Assembly: GCA_963422285.2 (NCBI GenBank)
Contig: CAXXJO010000002.1
Coordinates: forward strand, 124,001 to 188,000
DNA from: VXYL01 sp963422285
Lineage (GTDB): Bacteria > Pseudomonadota > Gammaproteobacteria > Pseudomonadales > Azotimanducaceae
Direction: 5' to 3'
Length of the DNA stretch: 64,000 nt
In this document: piece after piece, positions 7,995 to 15,650 of the stretch
Layout of the letters: each line of letters opens with the position of its first letter
Position numbering within the stretch: position 1 is the first letter of the stretch
Made by a program: the position numbers and the translations under genes
The notes under the pieces: generated by a model
Databases searched by the model: none
What the model saw: only the letters and a program-made list of their open reading frames with translations
Told to the model about the DNA's origin: nothing

Positions 7995-8747
7995 ATGGCA
8001 TCCATGCCCGCTGCTGAAGCAGGCCATCCCTACATGTCTGCCAACGTCTTGGACCATCCCGACCTGCGGATCAAGGAGGGGGTGCTGGTCTTTCCGATGC
8101 CCGTCGAGGCTTACGACTGCCTGATGAACCACGAGATGCTCCCTTGCGGGGCCTGCTACAACCGCGAGGCCATGGAGGTGGAGGCGATGCCGAACGGACG
8201 CGAACACGACCCGCGAGGAGACGCCGTCTATGCCCTGTTCGTACTCCTCCGAGAGCTGTCGGGCATACCCATTCACGCCGGCACGTCCCTGCCCCTGCAA
8301 ACGCCGCCCGATAGAGGCGGCGATCGTCGTCATCCCGACGCCTATCTGTATGTGGAGCAGGCGAAGATCGAGCGCCTGCACGCGGACAAGGTGAACCCTG
8401 TTCCAGCGCCCGACGTGGTGGTCGAAGTGGACTACACGCCGCTGAGCCGGACGCGCTACCGCGAACGGCTCGACGCCTATGCACGCATCGGCGTTCGCGA
8501 GGTCTGGACCTGGACCCGCACCGGAGACCCGGAGACCGGCCCCAAGGGGCGGACAACATTCCATATGGCGGTCGGCGACGGCTACATGGAAGCCCCGGAG
8601 TCGAACGTTGTGCCGGGCATGCGAACCGCCGACATGGAAGCGCTGATGCGCGAACCGCTCGACCAACGCCGCACAGCGATGGCGCGGGAACTCGCCGAAA
8701 GGCTCGCGCCGCACATTGCCATCTCGCCGCTGCTCTCCCGGCCCTAG
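7995..8747 (+). CDS. Uma2 family (DUF820) putative restriction endonuclease-fold protein
   Basis: A 250-residue protein of the Uma2/DUF820 family, which has a PD-(D/E)XK nuclease-like fold. The diagnostic part is in the second half: RHPDAYLYVEQ, then PAPDVVVEVDYTPLSRTRYR, RLDAYARIGVREVWTW and a C-terminal VVPGMRTADMEALM segment. The family pattern is PD-(x)n-V-E-V then a Lys/Arg-rich helix and Y-x-x-x-G-V-x-E-x-W. The N-terminal half contains LFVLLRELSG, where the conserved domain begins. The true role of Uma2 proteins is poorly known; they are often found in mobile regions. The ATG at 7995 has a GGAGA box and a promoter upstream. An in-frame upstream start at 7809 would translate the metX relic and is unlikely. 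Confidence 0.75.
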   Translation: MASMPAAEAGHPYMSANVLDHPDLRIKEGVLVFPMPVEAYDCLMNHEMLPCGACYNREAMEVEAMPNGREHDPRGDAVYALFVLLRELSGIPIHAGTSLPLQTPPDRGGDRRHPDAYLYVEQAKIERLHADKVNPVPAPDVVVEVDYTPLSRTRYRERLDAYARIGVREVWTWTRTGDPETGPKGRTTFHMAVGDGYMEAPESNVVPGMRTADMEALMREPLDQRRTAMARELAERLAPHIAISPLLSRP

Positions 8748-8950
8748 CGCGAACCGCCTTCGTTCTCTCAGGAGTGGCTCAGCGGCCAAGTCTGCACGGA
8801 CCACCCTTCGCCCGACCTGTACTCGGTGTCGACTTCCACGGCAGCACCGGAACGCACTCCGCGTCCACCCCGCCTCCCGGCGGAACGGAATAGATGTCCC
8901 GGTCAAGGCTATCTTCCGTGTTCTGGGGATTCCTTCGGCATGAACTTAGA

Positions 8951-10033
8951 TCAGAAGAAGCTGGCCACCACAGGCCGGAAGCGATCCATGTCCACCAGGA
9001 AGGAATCGTGTCCCTGGATCGATGACAGCAGCCGGAAGTCTACGTCGGGAACGCTCTGGCGCAGGCCGTCGGCGAGTTCGCGCTGCTGGTGGGGTGGAAA
9101 CAGGAAGTCCGATTCGACGCCTACCACCAAGGCTCGACGTACCCGCATGCGCTGCAAGGCCTCGGCGAGTCCGCCGCCGTGGTCGGCCACGTCGAACAGA
9201 TCCATGGCGCGGGAGAGGTAGAGATAGCAGTTGGCGTCAAAAGCGCCGATGAACTTGTCGGCGTGGGTCTCCAGATAGGACTCCACCTCGAAGTCGATTC
9301 CAAAACGCTTGCTGGCGTCGCGCTCCGTGGTTCGCTCGCGGCCGAATCGAACGGCCCATTCTGCTGCCGAGCGGTAGGTAATCATGCCGAGTTTGCGAGC
9401 GTGGCGCATGCCCGCAATGGGCGGCTGATCGGGCGCGTACTGGCCGTTGCGCCATGCCGGGTCGGCGCGAATCAGCTCTCGTTGCAGGGAGCGCAGGGCG
9501 ATGGCGAAGGGCTCGCAGCGAGCCGCGGAAGAGATGAGCACCAGGCCGGCCGGCCGTTGCGGATGGCCTACCGCGTAGGCCAGCGCCGTCATGCCGCCCA
9601 TGGACGCGCCCACCACGGCATGCAGCCGCTCCACACCCAGCGCGTCCACCACCGCATCGCCGGCTCGAGCGATGTCTTCAAGGGCGAGAATGGGAAAGTC
9701 CAGGCGATAGCTGCTGCCGGTGGCGGGATTCTCGGATGCCGGGCCGGTGGAGCCGAAGCAGCTGCCCAGGGAGTTGACGCAGATGACGAAGTAGCGGCGG
9801 GTATCGATGGGCTTGTCCGGGCCGATCATGTCTTCCCACCAGCCCGGCGACGGGTCGGCCGGCGACGAGGCGGCGTGCGAGGATGGCGACAGTCCAGTAA
9901 AAACCAGTATCGCGTTGTCCGCTGCTGGCGACAGGATGCCCCAGGTTTCGTAGGCGATGGTAGGGACTTCGATGGTGCCGTGCAGCATGGCGAAGCGACC
10001 GTCCAAGGTAATGTAGCGGCGGGCGTCAGGCAT
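8951..10033 (-). CDS. metX: homoserine O-acyltransferase (MetX family)
   Basis: A 360-residue alpha/beta-hydrolase-fold acyltransferase. The nucleophile elbow is VVGASMGGMTALAYA. The Asp of the triad is in VVGVESDFLFPPHQQ and the His in SIQGHDSFLVD. The oxyanion-side region VICVNSLGSCFGSTGPAS, followed by DFPILALEDIARA, is typical of MetX. It acylates homoserine (acetyl- or succinyl-CoA) in methionine synthesis. Serine-acylating relatives exist and the acyl donor cannot be told by eye. ATG 10033 overlaps the stop of the upstream deacylase gene by eight bases (ATGCCTGA), so translation is probably coupled. It is the last gene of a three-gene minus-strand operon. A degraded copy of part of it lies at 7845-7898. 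Confidence 0.88.
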   Translation of the reverse strand: MPDARRYITLDGRFAMLHGTIEVPTIAYETWGILSPAADNAILVFTGLSPSSHAASSPADPSPGWWEDMIGPDKPIDTRRYFVICVNSLGSCFGSTGPASENPATGSSYRLDFPILALEDIARAGDAVVDALGVERLHAVVGASMGGMTALAYAVGHPQRPAGLVLISSAARCEPFAIALRSLQRELIRADPAWRNGQYAPDQPPIAGMRHARKLGMITYRSAAEWAVRFGRERTTERDASKRFGIDFEVESYLETHADKFIGAFDANCYLYLSRAMDLFDVADHGGGLAEALQRMRVRRALVVGVESDFLFPPHQQRELADGLRQSVPDVDFRLLSSIQGHDSFLVDMDRFRPVVASFF

Positions 10034-10961
10034 GAATCGACAAGGGCTCCAACAGGTAGCACAGGCAGTCCTGGCGGGCATTGTCCAAATCGCTGGTGTA
10101 CATGGCGATGCATGCCGGACGCTTGAGCACCGTGGCCCCGTTGCTGCGGGAGAAGTAGTCGTCGCTCGCGTCGCGTCCATCGGCGGTGTGCGCCCGCACC
10201 GTGCCGGTGCGGGTCAGCGCAGTGCTGGCCGGGGCGGTGCGGAAGTTGAAGCGCTGGGTTTCGGGCTCGATGACCACGTCGCCCACCAGCTTCACTCGCG
10301 CCGTGGTCTCGAACAAGGCCAGCTCGGTGGCGTCGTCCTTCGGTACCGCGCCGGCCAAGGCCCAAGTCAGAAACGCTGTGGCGCGGTCTATGCTCGCCGG
10401 GTCGTCGGGAGTGCCGACTTCGACCGTGAGCGCAGTGCAGAAACGAGCGAAGCGACGGGTCTGGAAACCATGCGGCTGAGTGGCGAACAGGGCTTGTGCG
10501 GAGAATGCCCGGGCGGCTGCCAGGGTGGCACGGTCCGCCCGGCAGACCACTGCGTAGGGTGGATTGACACCGGTGTTGTTGTGGATGTCGATGGCCAGGT
10601 AGGGGGTCGCCGCGGCGGCGAAGTCCACCACCGCGTCGGCTACCGCCGCCTCCGGGGTGTCGCCGCCTTCCCATACGCGGTTGAAGTCGATGCCGCCCGG
10701 CAACGTTCGTCGCCCAGCGCAGGCCGCTTCGACGTTGCCGACGAAAACCAGCACGGAAGCGTCAGCCAGCTGCGGCCCCAGCAGTCGCACCGCGTCCCAG
10801 CCGGACACTTCGTTGCCATGCATCAGCACCGAGACGAACAGCGGCGCTTTCCCGTCCTTGCGAAGGTCGAACAGAGTAGGGCCGTCGAGTTCGCTGGCAA
10901 GGGCCTGTGCCTTCAGCTCCGCGACCGATGTCGGCAGCGTAGGCAGGATGCTCAACTCCAT
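10026..10961 (-). CDS. M14-like zinc carboxypeptidase / succinylglutamate desuccinylase-aspartoacylase family protein
   Basis: A 311-residue metallohydrolase. Zinc ligands are visible: LMHGNEVSGWDAV (H-x-x-E) near residue 55 and AIDIHNNTGVNP (third ligand His). TALTVEVGTPDD carries the probable catalytic Glu, and GGIDFNRVWEGG is also typical. The family hydrolyses N-acyl amino acids or removes terminal residues from peptides. The substrate is unknown. It starts one base into the stop of the GCS2-type ligase (TGATG) and overlaps metX at its end. This arrangement pairs a ligase that makes a gamma-glutamyl or peptide bond with a hydrolase that could break or trim it; that reading is inference. 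Confidence 0.8.
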   Translation of the reverse strand: MELSILPTLPTSVAELKAQALASELDGPTLFDLRKDGKAPLFVSVLMHGNEVSGWDAVRLLGPQLADASVLVFVGNVEAACAGRRTLPGGIDFNRVWEGGDTPEAAVADAVVDFAAAATPYLAIDIHNNTGVNPPYAVVCRADRATLAAARAFSAQALFATQPHGFQTRRFARFCTALTVEVGTPDDPASIDRATAFLTWALAGAVPKDDATELALFETTARVKLVGDVVIEPETQRFNFRTAPASTALTRTGTVRAHTADGRDASDDYFSRSNGATVLKRPACIAMYTSDLDNARQDCLCYLLEPLSIHA

Positions 10962-12397
10962 CACAAGGTCCAGGTATGAACCGGCTCGCCGCTTTCCTGT
11001 GCGTCCACGTAGGCGCGGGTCAGGGCCGCCCAGTCTGGACCGTGCTTCGCAACCCATGCCCGCTGCCAGTGCGCACCGGTACGGCCGCTCTCGACCCGCG
11101 CCCACACGATACCCAGATAGCGGGCAATCTCCCGTTCCGGGATGCCGAGAGCGCCCAGGGCTGCCGCCGCCAGGGGCAGCAGCTCGTCGGCGAGCAGTTC
11201 GTACGCCGTGCGTTCGCCATCCTCCCATTGCAAGCGCGCATCAAGGCCGTGCTTCGCCGCGGCGTAGAAGTTGTTCTTCGTCGTCTCGAAGTCGATGCGC
11301 GATTCGATGGGCACTTCTCGCTCCACAAGGCCGCGCACTATGCCCAGATAGGTGGCGGCGTTGGCCACGCAGTCGTGGATGGTGGGGCCGGCCGGCACCA
11401 CGCGATGCTCGATGCGCAGATGCGGCTGGCCGTCGTAGTCGAAACCGAGCAGCGGCCGGTTCCAGCGCCATACCGTGCCGTTCTGAAAGCGCACATGGGC
11501 GTACTTGTGCGCTGGCTCGTCCGCCTGCACGAAAGGCAGCAGGATGGGATGGTCGCGCTGGTTCTCGACGAAGATATCGAACAGCGATTCGTTGGCGTAG
11601 CCAGTTCCGAAGGTTACCCGCGGCGGGGTGCGCGGCCCCGCGGACACGGCCTGCTCGAACAGCGGGATGCGGGTTTCCTGCCATAGCGAGCGGCCGAACA
11701 GGAACGGCGAGTTGGCCGCCAGCGCCACCATGGGGGCCGATGCCGCGAGGGTGGCATTGAAGTCGCGCACGGCGCGTTCGGGCTTGCACTGCAAGTGAAT
11801 CTGGAACGAGGTGGCGGCAGCCTCCAGCATCACGTCGTCGTGGCTCATGTCCAGGCCGTCGCCGGAACGCGCCGCAGACGCGGGGCGCGTGATCCGAATG
11901 TCCAGCGGAGCGCCGTCGCGCAGAGCCAGGATGCGATCGTTGAGCGCTTGGTAGCGCACCATGGCGGACATGTAGTCGGAGTTCAGCAGTTCCGGGCGGA
12001 TGGTGGGCAGGATGCCGATGGTGGCCAACCGGCAGCCCAGCTCCGCGGCACCCTGCCGGCAGGTCTCCCAAGTGGCCGACAGTTCATCGTGGATGCGCGA
12101 AAAGACGTTGCCGCGCAAAGCCGTGGGGCTGCCGTTCAACTCGACGTTGTATGAGGCCAGCTCGGGTACCACCAGCGGGTTGCCGATGATCTCCAGCAGG
12201 CGCTGGTTGTCGGCGTGCGGCTGCCCTTCGGCATCGACGATCCATGCCTCCAGCTCGAAACCGACGATATCGCCTCGGCGGCTGAACCCATCGTCGGCGA
12301 ATAGTTCGGCCACTAAGTTGGTTTCGACGTCCAGCCGTCGGCGAAAGATGCTGAAGTCCGTCGCGTTGAAGTGGCGCCGGCGTATTTCGTCCCCCAT
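10961..12397 (-). CDS. glutamate-cysteine ligase-like carboxylate-amine ligase (GCS2 family)
   Basis: A 478-residue member of the GCS2 family of ATP-dependent carboxylate-amine ligases. The signature ATP/metal-binding residues appear in IVGFELEAWIVD, YNVELNGSPTALRG and MSHDDVMLEAAATSFQIHLQ. Further on are ALAANSPFLFGRSLW, HPILLPFVQ and LLGFDYDGQPHLRIEHRVVP. Some relatives make gamma-glutamylcysteine; many are of unknown specificity. It is the first gene of a compact operon with the M14-like hydrolase and metX. The ATG at 12397 starts MGDEIRRRHFNATDF, a sensible N-terminus without a signal peptide, so it is cytoplasmic. Confidence 0.82.
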   Translation of the reverse strand: MGDEIRRRHFNATDFSIFRRRLDVETNLVAELFADDGFSRRGDIVGFELEAWIVDAEGQPHADNQRLLEIIGNPLVVPELASYNVELNGSPTALRGNVFSRIHDELSATWETCRQGAAELGCRLATIGILPTIRPELLNSDYMSAMVRYQALNDRILALRDGAPLDIRITRPASAARSGDGLDMSHDDVMLEAAATSFQIHLQCKPERAVRDFNATLAASAPMVALAANSPFLFGRSLWQETRIPLFEQAVSAGPRTPPRVTFGTGYANESLFDIFVENQRDHPILLPFVQADEPAHKYAHVRFQNGTVWRWNRPLLGFDYDGQPHLRIEHRVVPAGPTIHDCVANAATYLGIVRGLVEREVPIESRIDFETTKNNFYAAAKHGLDARLQWEDGERTAYELLADELLPLAAAALGALGIPEREIARYLGIVWARVESGRTGAHWQRAWVAKHGPDWAALTRAYVDAQESGEPVHTWTL

Positions 12398-12781
12398 AGA
12401 GTATCAATGAAAACCGGAAACCGCGCCGATGGCAAGCCAAATCCGGCGCTGAGTCGCTCTTTCGGGCGGGCGGAACGTGGCGAAAGAAGCGCCGGCAAGA
12501 GGTTGCGAGCCGGCTGGGCATTGGTGCCGGCTTGGCTAACGACGGTCTGGCAACCGCGGCCGGCGTTGCGGGCGCGTCGCGCAAGGCGGCGAGGAAGTCC
12601 TGGCACAGGGAGTGGCGATCCGGGTCTCGTGTGGCTGCAGATCCATTCCACGACAGGGCCGGTCTCGGCGAGGTCGGCCCTGCGTCCCTCAGTCTAGCAC
12701 GCTGCCGTCGGCAGGCGGTAGTCGCGACCCTGGTTCATCGCCCCGCCACGCGGCGAAACCTGGACGCTCGGAAAGCGCCTT
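12398..12781. other. intergenic stretch without a convincing gene
   Basis: About 380 bases between the start of the GCS2-type gene and the stop of the AAA ATPase-like gene, both on the minus strand. Frames on both strands are Arg/Pro/Gly-rich and unlike proteins. The stretch should hold the promoter of the GCS2 operon, but no clear -35/-10 pair was seen on the minus strand. Confidence 0.5.
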
Positions 12782-13573
12782 TCATCCTACGGCCGCTTCC
12801 ACGATGGCATCGTGAAACAGCTTGAAACTGGGCGAACGATTGCGGGCGGGCTCGATGTGAGCGGCGATGGCTCTTGCAGCTTCCACCTTGTTCAACCCCG
12901 TTCTGAAGTACCTTCGGCGTCTCATGACTCGCTCGAACGCTTCCCAGGTTCCGCCTTTGATGCCATCGGGTCGACGGTAGGGGGCTCGGTAGGATATGTG
13001 CCAGCCAACGATGAAATTGCGCCGCGCGACGACCCGCGGGTGATCGGCGAACTGCCCCAACGCGTTCGCTGCCAGCAAGTCCGGCGCCTGGAGCGGGATT
13101 TCCACCCGCTGATCTTCCGCGTCCGGCGCTTCGCCGCTCGCGGCTTCACCTCGACCTTCCTTGTAGTCGAGAAAGCGAAACGCACGTCCTGGCCTGCCGC
13201 TTCGCGCCCAGCACAGCGATTCGCGGACCACTGCGAGGGCGCCATCGCGTTCGTCAACTTCCAGGTGGTAGACGATCAACGGAGTACGGGGGCTTCGCGC
13301 TTTCGCGGCACTTGATCTCGATAGTCGCCGGCCCGTCTTGATCCCGTCGAGTCGACCGCGCTTGTCCCGGGCACGTCTCAGGCCAAGCTCGAAACACTCC
13401 GCCAGGAACGCGAGTGCATCGAACACCGTGGACTTTCCGCTGCCATTGGGGCCCGACAGCACCGCCATCGGCGTCAGCGTCTTGAACTCCACATCGCGCA
13501 GCGCGCGGAAGTTGCGCACGCGCAGATATTCGATGCGAGCGGGCGAGTTGTGAGATGGCGCGACAAACGCCAT
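12782..13573 (-). CDS. AAA family ATPase N-terminus joined to a DUF4276-like C-terminus (deletion chimera)
   Basis: The first ~205 residues match the start of an OLD/SMC-like AAA ATPase. IEYLRVRNFRALRDVEFKTL leads to Walker A GPNGSGKSTVFDALAFLAE. Then come RFLDYKEGRGEAASGEAPDA, a region typical of this family, and ARRNFIVGWHISY. Full-length members continue for about 200 more residues with Walker B and the signature motif, and these are missing. Instead the last ~65 residues (EAFERVMRRRRYFRT, ARAIAAHIEPARNRSPSFKL) resemble the C-terminus of DUF4276 proteins, the usual downstream partner gene. An in-frame deletion across the gene pair explains the structure. The reading frame is intact, but ATPase activity is unlikely. 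Confidence 0.6.
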   Translation of the reverse strand: MAFVAPSHNSPARIEYLRVRNFRALRDVEFKTLTPMAVLSGPNGSGKSTVFDALAFLAECFELGLRRARDKRGRLDGIKTGRRLSRSSAAKARSPRTPLIVYHLEVDERDGALAVVRESLCWARSGRPGRAFRFLDYKEGRGEAASGEAPDAEDQRVEIPLQAPDLLAANALGQFADHPRVVARRNFIVGWHISYRAPYRRPDGIKGGTWEAFERVMRRRRYFRTGLNKVEAARAIAAHIEPARNRSPSFKLFHDAIVEAAVG

Positions 13574-13821
13574 CTGCCCGCTATTCCTAAGCGATGAACT
13601 GTCTCAGGCCCACGTCATCTCCTGCCTCGGCAAGGGGAGACAGTATCCTGCTACAACTCGACTGCACCAAGAGCCGCCCAGCCCTGCCGAGCCGCGACTG
13701 GCAAGAAACTTCAAGGCGACGATCGCTACCGCCCAGGCTCGGGCCTTCGTCGCAAGCGTCCAACTCCTCGCAAGACGGCTCGCAAGGTGTTGAAAAAATG
13801 TATCTCTATGGGCCTGTCTTC

Positions 13822-15099
13822 TTAGAAGAAGACATAGGATCTAACCACGACGTTTTTGCGGCACGGCGCGTCGGCGGGCGCGGTCGGATCGATGCAGGCA
13901 GTGTGGAAAGACCAGCGCGATACGGAACCGTCCGTGACCGAATCGTAGCACTTGAGCATTGACACCTCGGTGGGCTTCTGCTGGGGAATCCAGTACCACT
14001 CGTGGTCGGGCCGGTAGGTAAAGCGGGTGGTCTCGCCGACGCGGTCGTCGTAGACGCGGTAGTTGGTGATGTACGGCTGGTCGGCGAAGGAGGGCCATGC
14101 GCAAAGCACGAAGGGGTTCTGGCGCACGGTTTCCATTGGCTTGGCGAGATTGATCGACATGAACCGTCGCGACATTTTCGCTCGGGCCTGCTCTTCCGTG
14201 CAGTGCTGCTCGCGTCCGAAGTTGCGCAGGTTCTGCGTGAGCAACTCGTGACATCGCATGCGACCGCTGTTGTCGTTCAGATCGTTATGCACGAGGTTGG
14301 CGTAGCCGGCGTTCACGCCCGGGTTCTTGTTGTCCTGGTCTTCCGTGCGGTCGCCCTGGTAGTCCTTGTCGAACACGTCGTGGTTGTACACGAGCGCGTC
14401 CGTGGCGCCCGGGAAAAACTCCAACAGCAGTTTCTCCATCTCGGGGTAGAACACGCGCTCCACCTCTGCCGCGTCGTAGAAGTTTTCGCATTTGGACTCG
14501 CAATGCGCCAGCGCGACGCCAAGCTTGTCCATGCATTCGGGGCTGTTGGGCGAGAGACCCGGATAGTACTGCTCCATTCGTCGCGCGTCGCGCATCACCT
14601 GGGGGAAATAGAGGCACCGCCGCCCGTTGTTGCGATCGTCCTTGCGCAACGCTTTGGCCTCGTCCGCGCGCGCCGGGTCCCGCCAGAGCGCGTTGGACGA
14701 GACGATGGAGTAGGACGGCTGCTCGTGGACGGTATAGCGCAGCGGAAGCGCCAAGCCGCCGTCCGGGGCTTTGATGTTGTTGGCGTGGATATATTCCAGG
14801 CACCCCGAGTAGTCGCGGAACCCGACACCCCACCTCGTCTCGATGGGTCCCGGGAGCGCGTTTTCGAGCATGTCGATCACCGCCTGCCCTGTTCCCTCGG
14901 CAATCTGGGCGAGCGCCGCCTCCGTCGCCGCAGCCGTTCCAGCATCCCCATCCCGATCGAGCGACATGTAGGAGGCACCGCCGTTGGCGGCAATGGGCGG
15001 CGGCTGTCCTTCTGTGAGTTGGAGCGGAGGCACAAAGACGGACGAAACTGTCTCCCTGCCCGCCACAACTTGGTTCGCGATGGCTTTGGATTGGTCCAC
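13822..15099 (-). CDS. CmcJ/NvfI-type putative Fe(II)/2-oxoglutarate-like oxygenase
   Basis: A ~425-residue protein resembling the CmcJ/NvfI (GA4-desaturase-like) oxidoreductase family. The conserved blocks are ANLVHNDLNDNSGRMR and SINLAKPMETVRQNPFVLCA (compare the family's N-x-W-R-P ... P-L-A-L-C-D). Then come the pair EWYWIPQQKPTEVSMLKCYD and SRWSFHTACIDP near the C-terminus, where the family has K-x-Y-D-S and F-T-P-H-T-A. The N-terminal half is longer and Cys-richer than usual. The substrate is unknown. I prefer GTG 15099, which follows GGGGGGAA by about six bases, over the ATG at 15159. It lies immediately downstream of a small frameshifted gene and of selC, all on the minus strand. Confidence 0.6.
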   Translation of the reverse strand: MDQSKAIANQVVAGRETVSSVFVPPLQLTEGQPPPIAANGGASYMSLDRDGDAGTAAATEAALAQIAEGTGQAVIDMLENALPGPIETRWGVGFRDYSGCLEYIHANNIKAPDGGLALPLRYTVHEQPSYSIVSSNALWRDPARADEAKALRKDDRNNGRRCLYFPQVMRDARRMEQYYPGLSPNSPECMDKLGVALAHCESKCENFYDAAEVERVFYPEMEKLLLEFFPGATDALVYNHDVFDKDYQGDRTEDQDNKNPGVNAGYANLVHNDLNDNSGRMRCHELLTQNLRNFGREQHCTEEQARAKMSRRFMSINLAKPMETVRQNPFVLCAWPSFADQPYITNYRVYDDRVGETTRFTYRPDHEWYWIPQQKPTEVSMLKCYDSVTDGSVSRWSFHTACIDPTAPADAPCRKNVVVRSYVFF

Positions 15100-15128
15100 G
15101 GCATGTTCCCCCCAGTCGAAACCCTGGA

Positions 15129-15481
15129 TTATGACACATACGGCTCGTAGAGGGAGCACACGCCGACGGAACTGCTTCCCAGCGGTACAGTTCGTGCCGC
15201 CGTCGCGTCGCGCAGGCGTCGATCCTCGCCCGGACGGCCGGTGGCTTGCATGTCGGCGAACTGCTCCTCGGCAGCGCTGCGGCTGTAGAGATGCCCTTCA
15301 TGGCGAAAGTAGCTATGCACTCCGGCATCGCCAACGAAGACATGCAGGTACGGTCCCGCCGAGCAGCGGGTGCGGGCTGAAGCCGCGTCGCGAGCGCAGC
15401 GGCCAGATCGATGCGGCAGCGGGTCGGCAGGCGGATGCGGATGTCGATCCCGGCACATCGAACGCGACGTACCCTGTTCAT
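15129..15481 (-). pseudogene. small gene of unknown function with a probable frameshift
   Basis: Two frames look like one protein. From ATG 15481 it reads MNRVRRVRCAGIDIRIRLPT, then CRIDLAAALATRLQPAP. In the next frame it continues AGPYLHVFVGDAGVHSYFRH, EGHLYSRSAAEEQFADMQAT and ends SSVGVCSLYEPYVS at 15129. A one-base shift near 15350-15370 (a CTGCTCGGCGGG stretch) would join them into ~115 residues. No family was recognised. It sits between selC and the CmcJ-like gene. It is either a pseudogene or a site of programmed or erroneous frameshift. Confidence 0.4.
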
Positions 15482-15537
15482 GAGGGCTTTGCGGGAAGTC
15501 GGTGCGGTCGCAGGGCAGTGTCGGACAAAAGGTTCGG

Positions 15538-15627
15538 CGGAAGAGGTAGGAGTCGAACCCACCGGACGCTGTCAGGCGTCCCGACGGCTTTGAAGGCCGC
15601 GCGCCCCACCGGAGACGATGCTCTTCC
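15538..15627 (-). tRNA. selC: tRNA-Sec (selenocysteine, anticodon TCA)
   Basis: The minus-strand sequence begins GGAAGAGCATCGTCTCCGGT and ends GGTTCGACTCCTACCTCTTCCG, closely like E. coli selC. The 7-bp acceptor arm GGAAGAG/CTCTTCC is followed by discriminator G. The anticodon loop CTTCAAA contains TCA. The long variable arm is the GGGACGCC...GCGTCC hairpin, and the T-loop is TTCGACT. Length is 90 nt without CCA, fitting the unusually long tRNA-Sec. CCA is not encoded (CCG follows). It lies just 23 bases downstream of selB on the same strand, completing a selA-selB-selC cluster. Confidence 0.97.
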
Positions 15628-15650
15628 GCTGGACACTATACGCCATGAGG

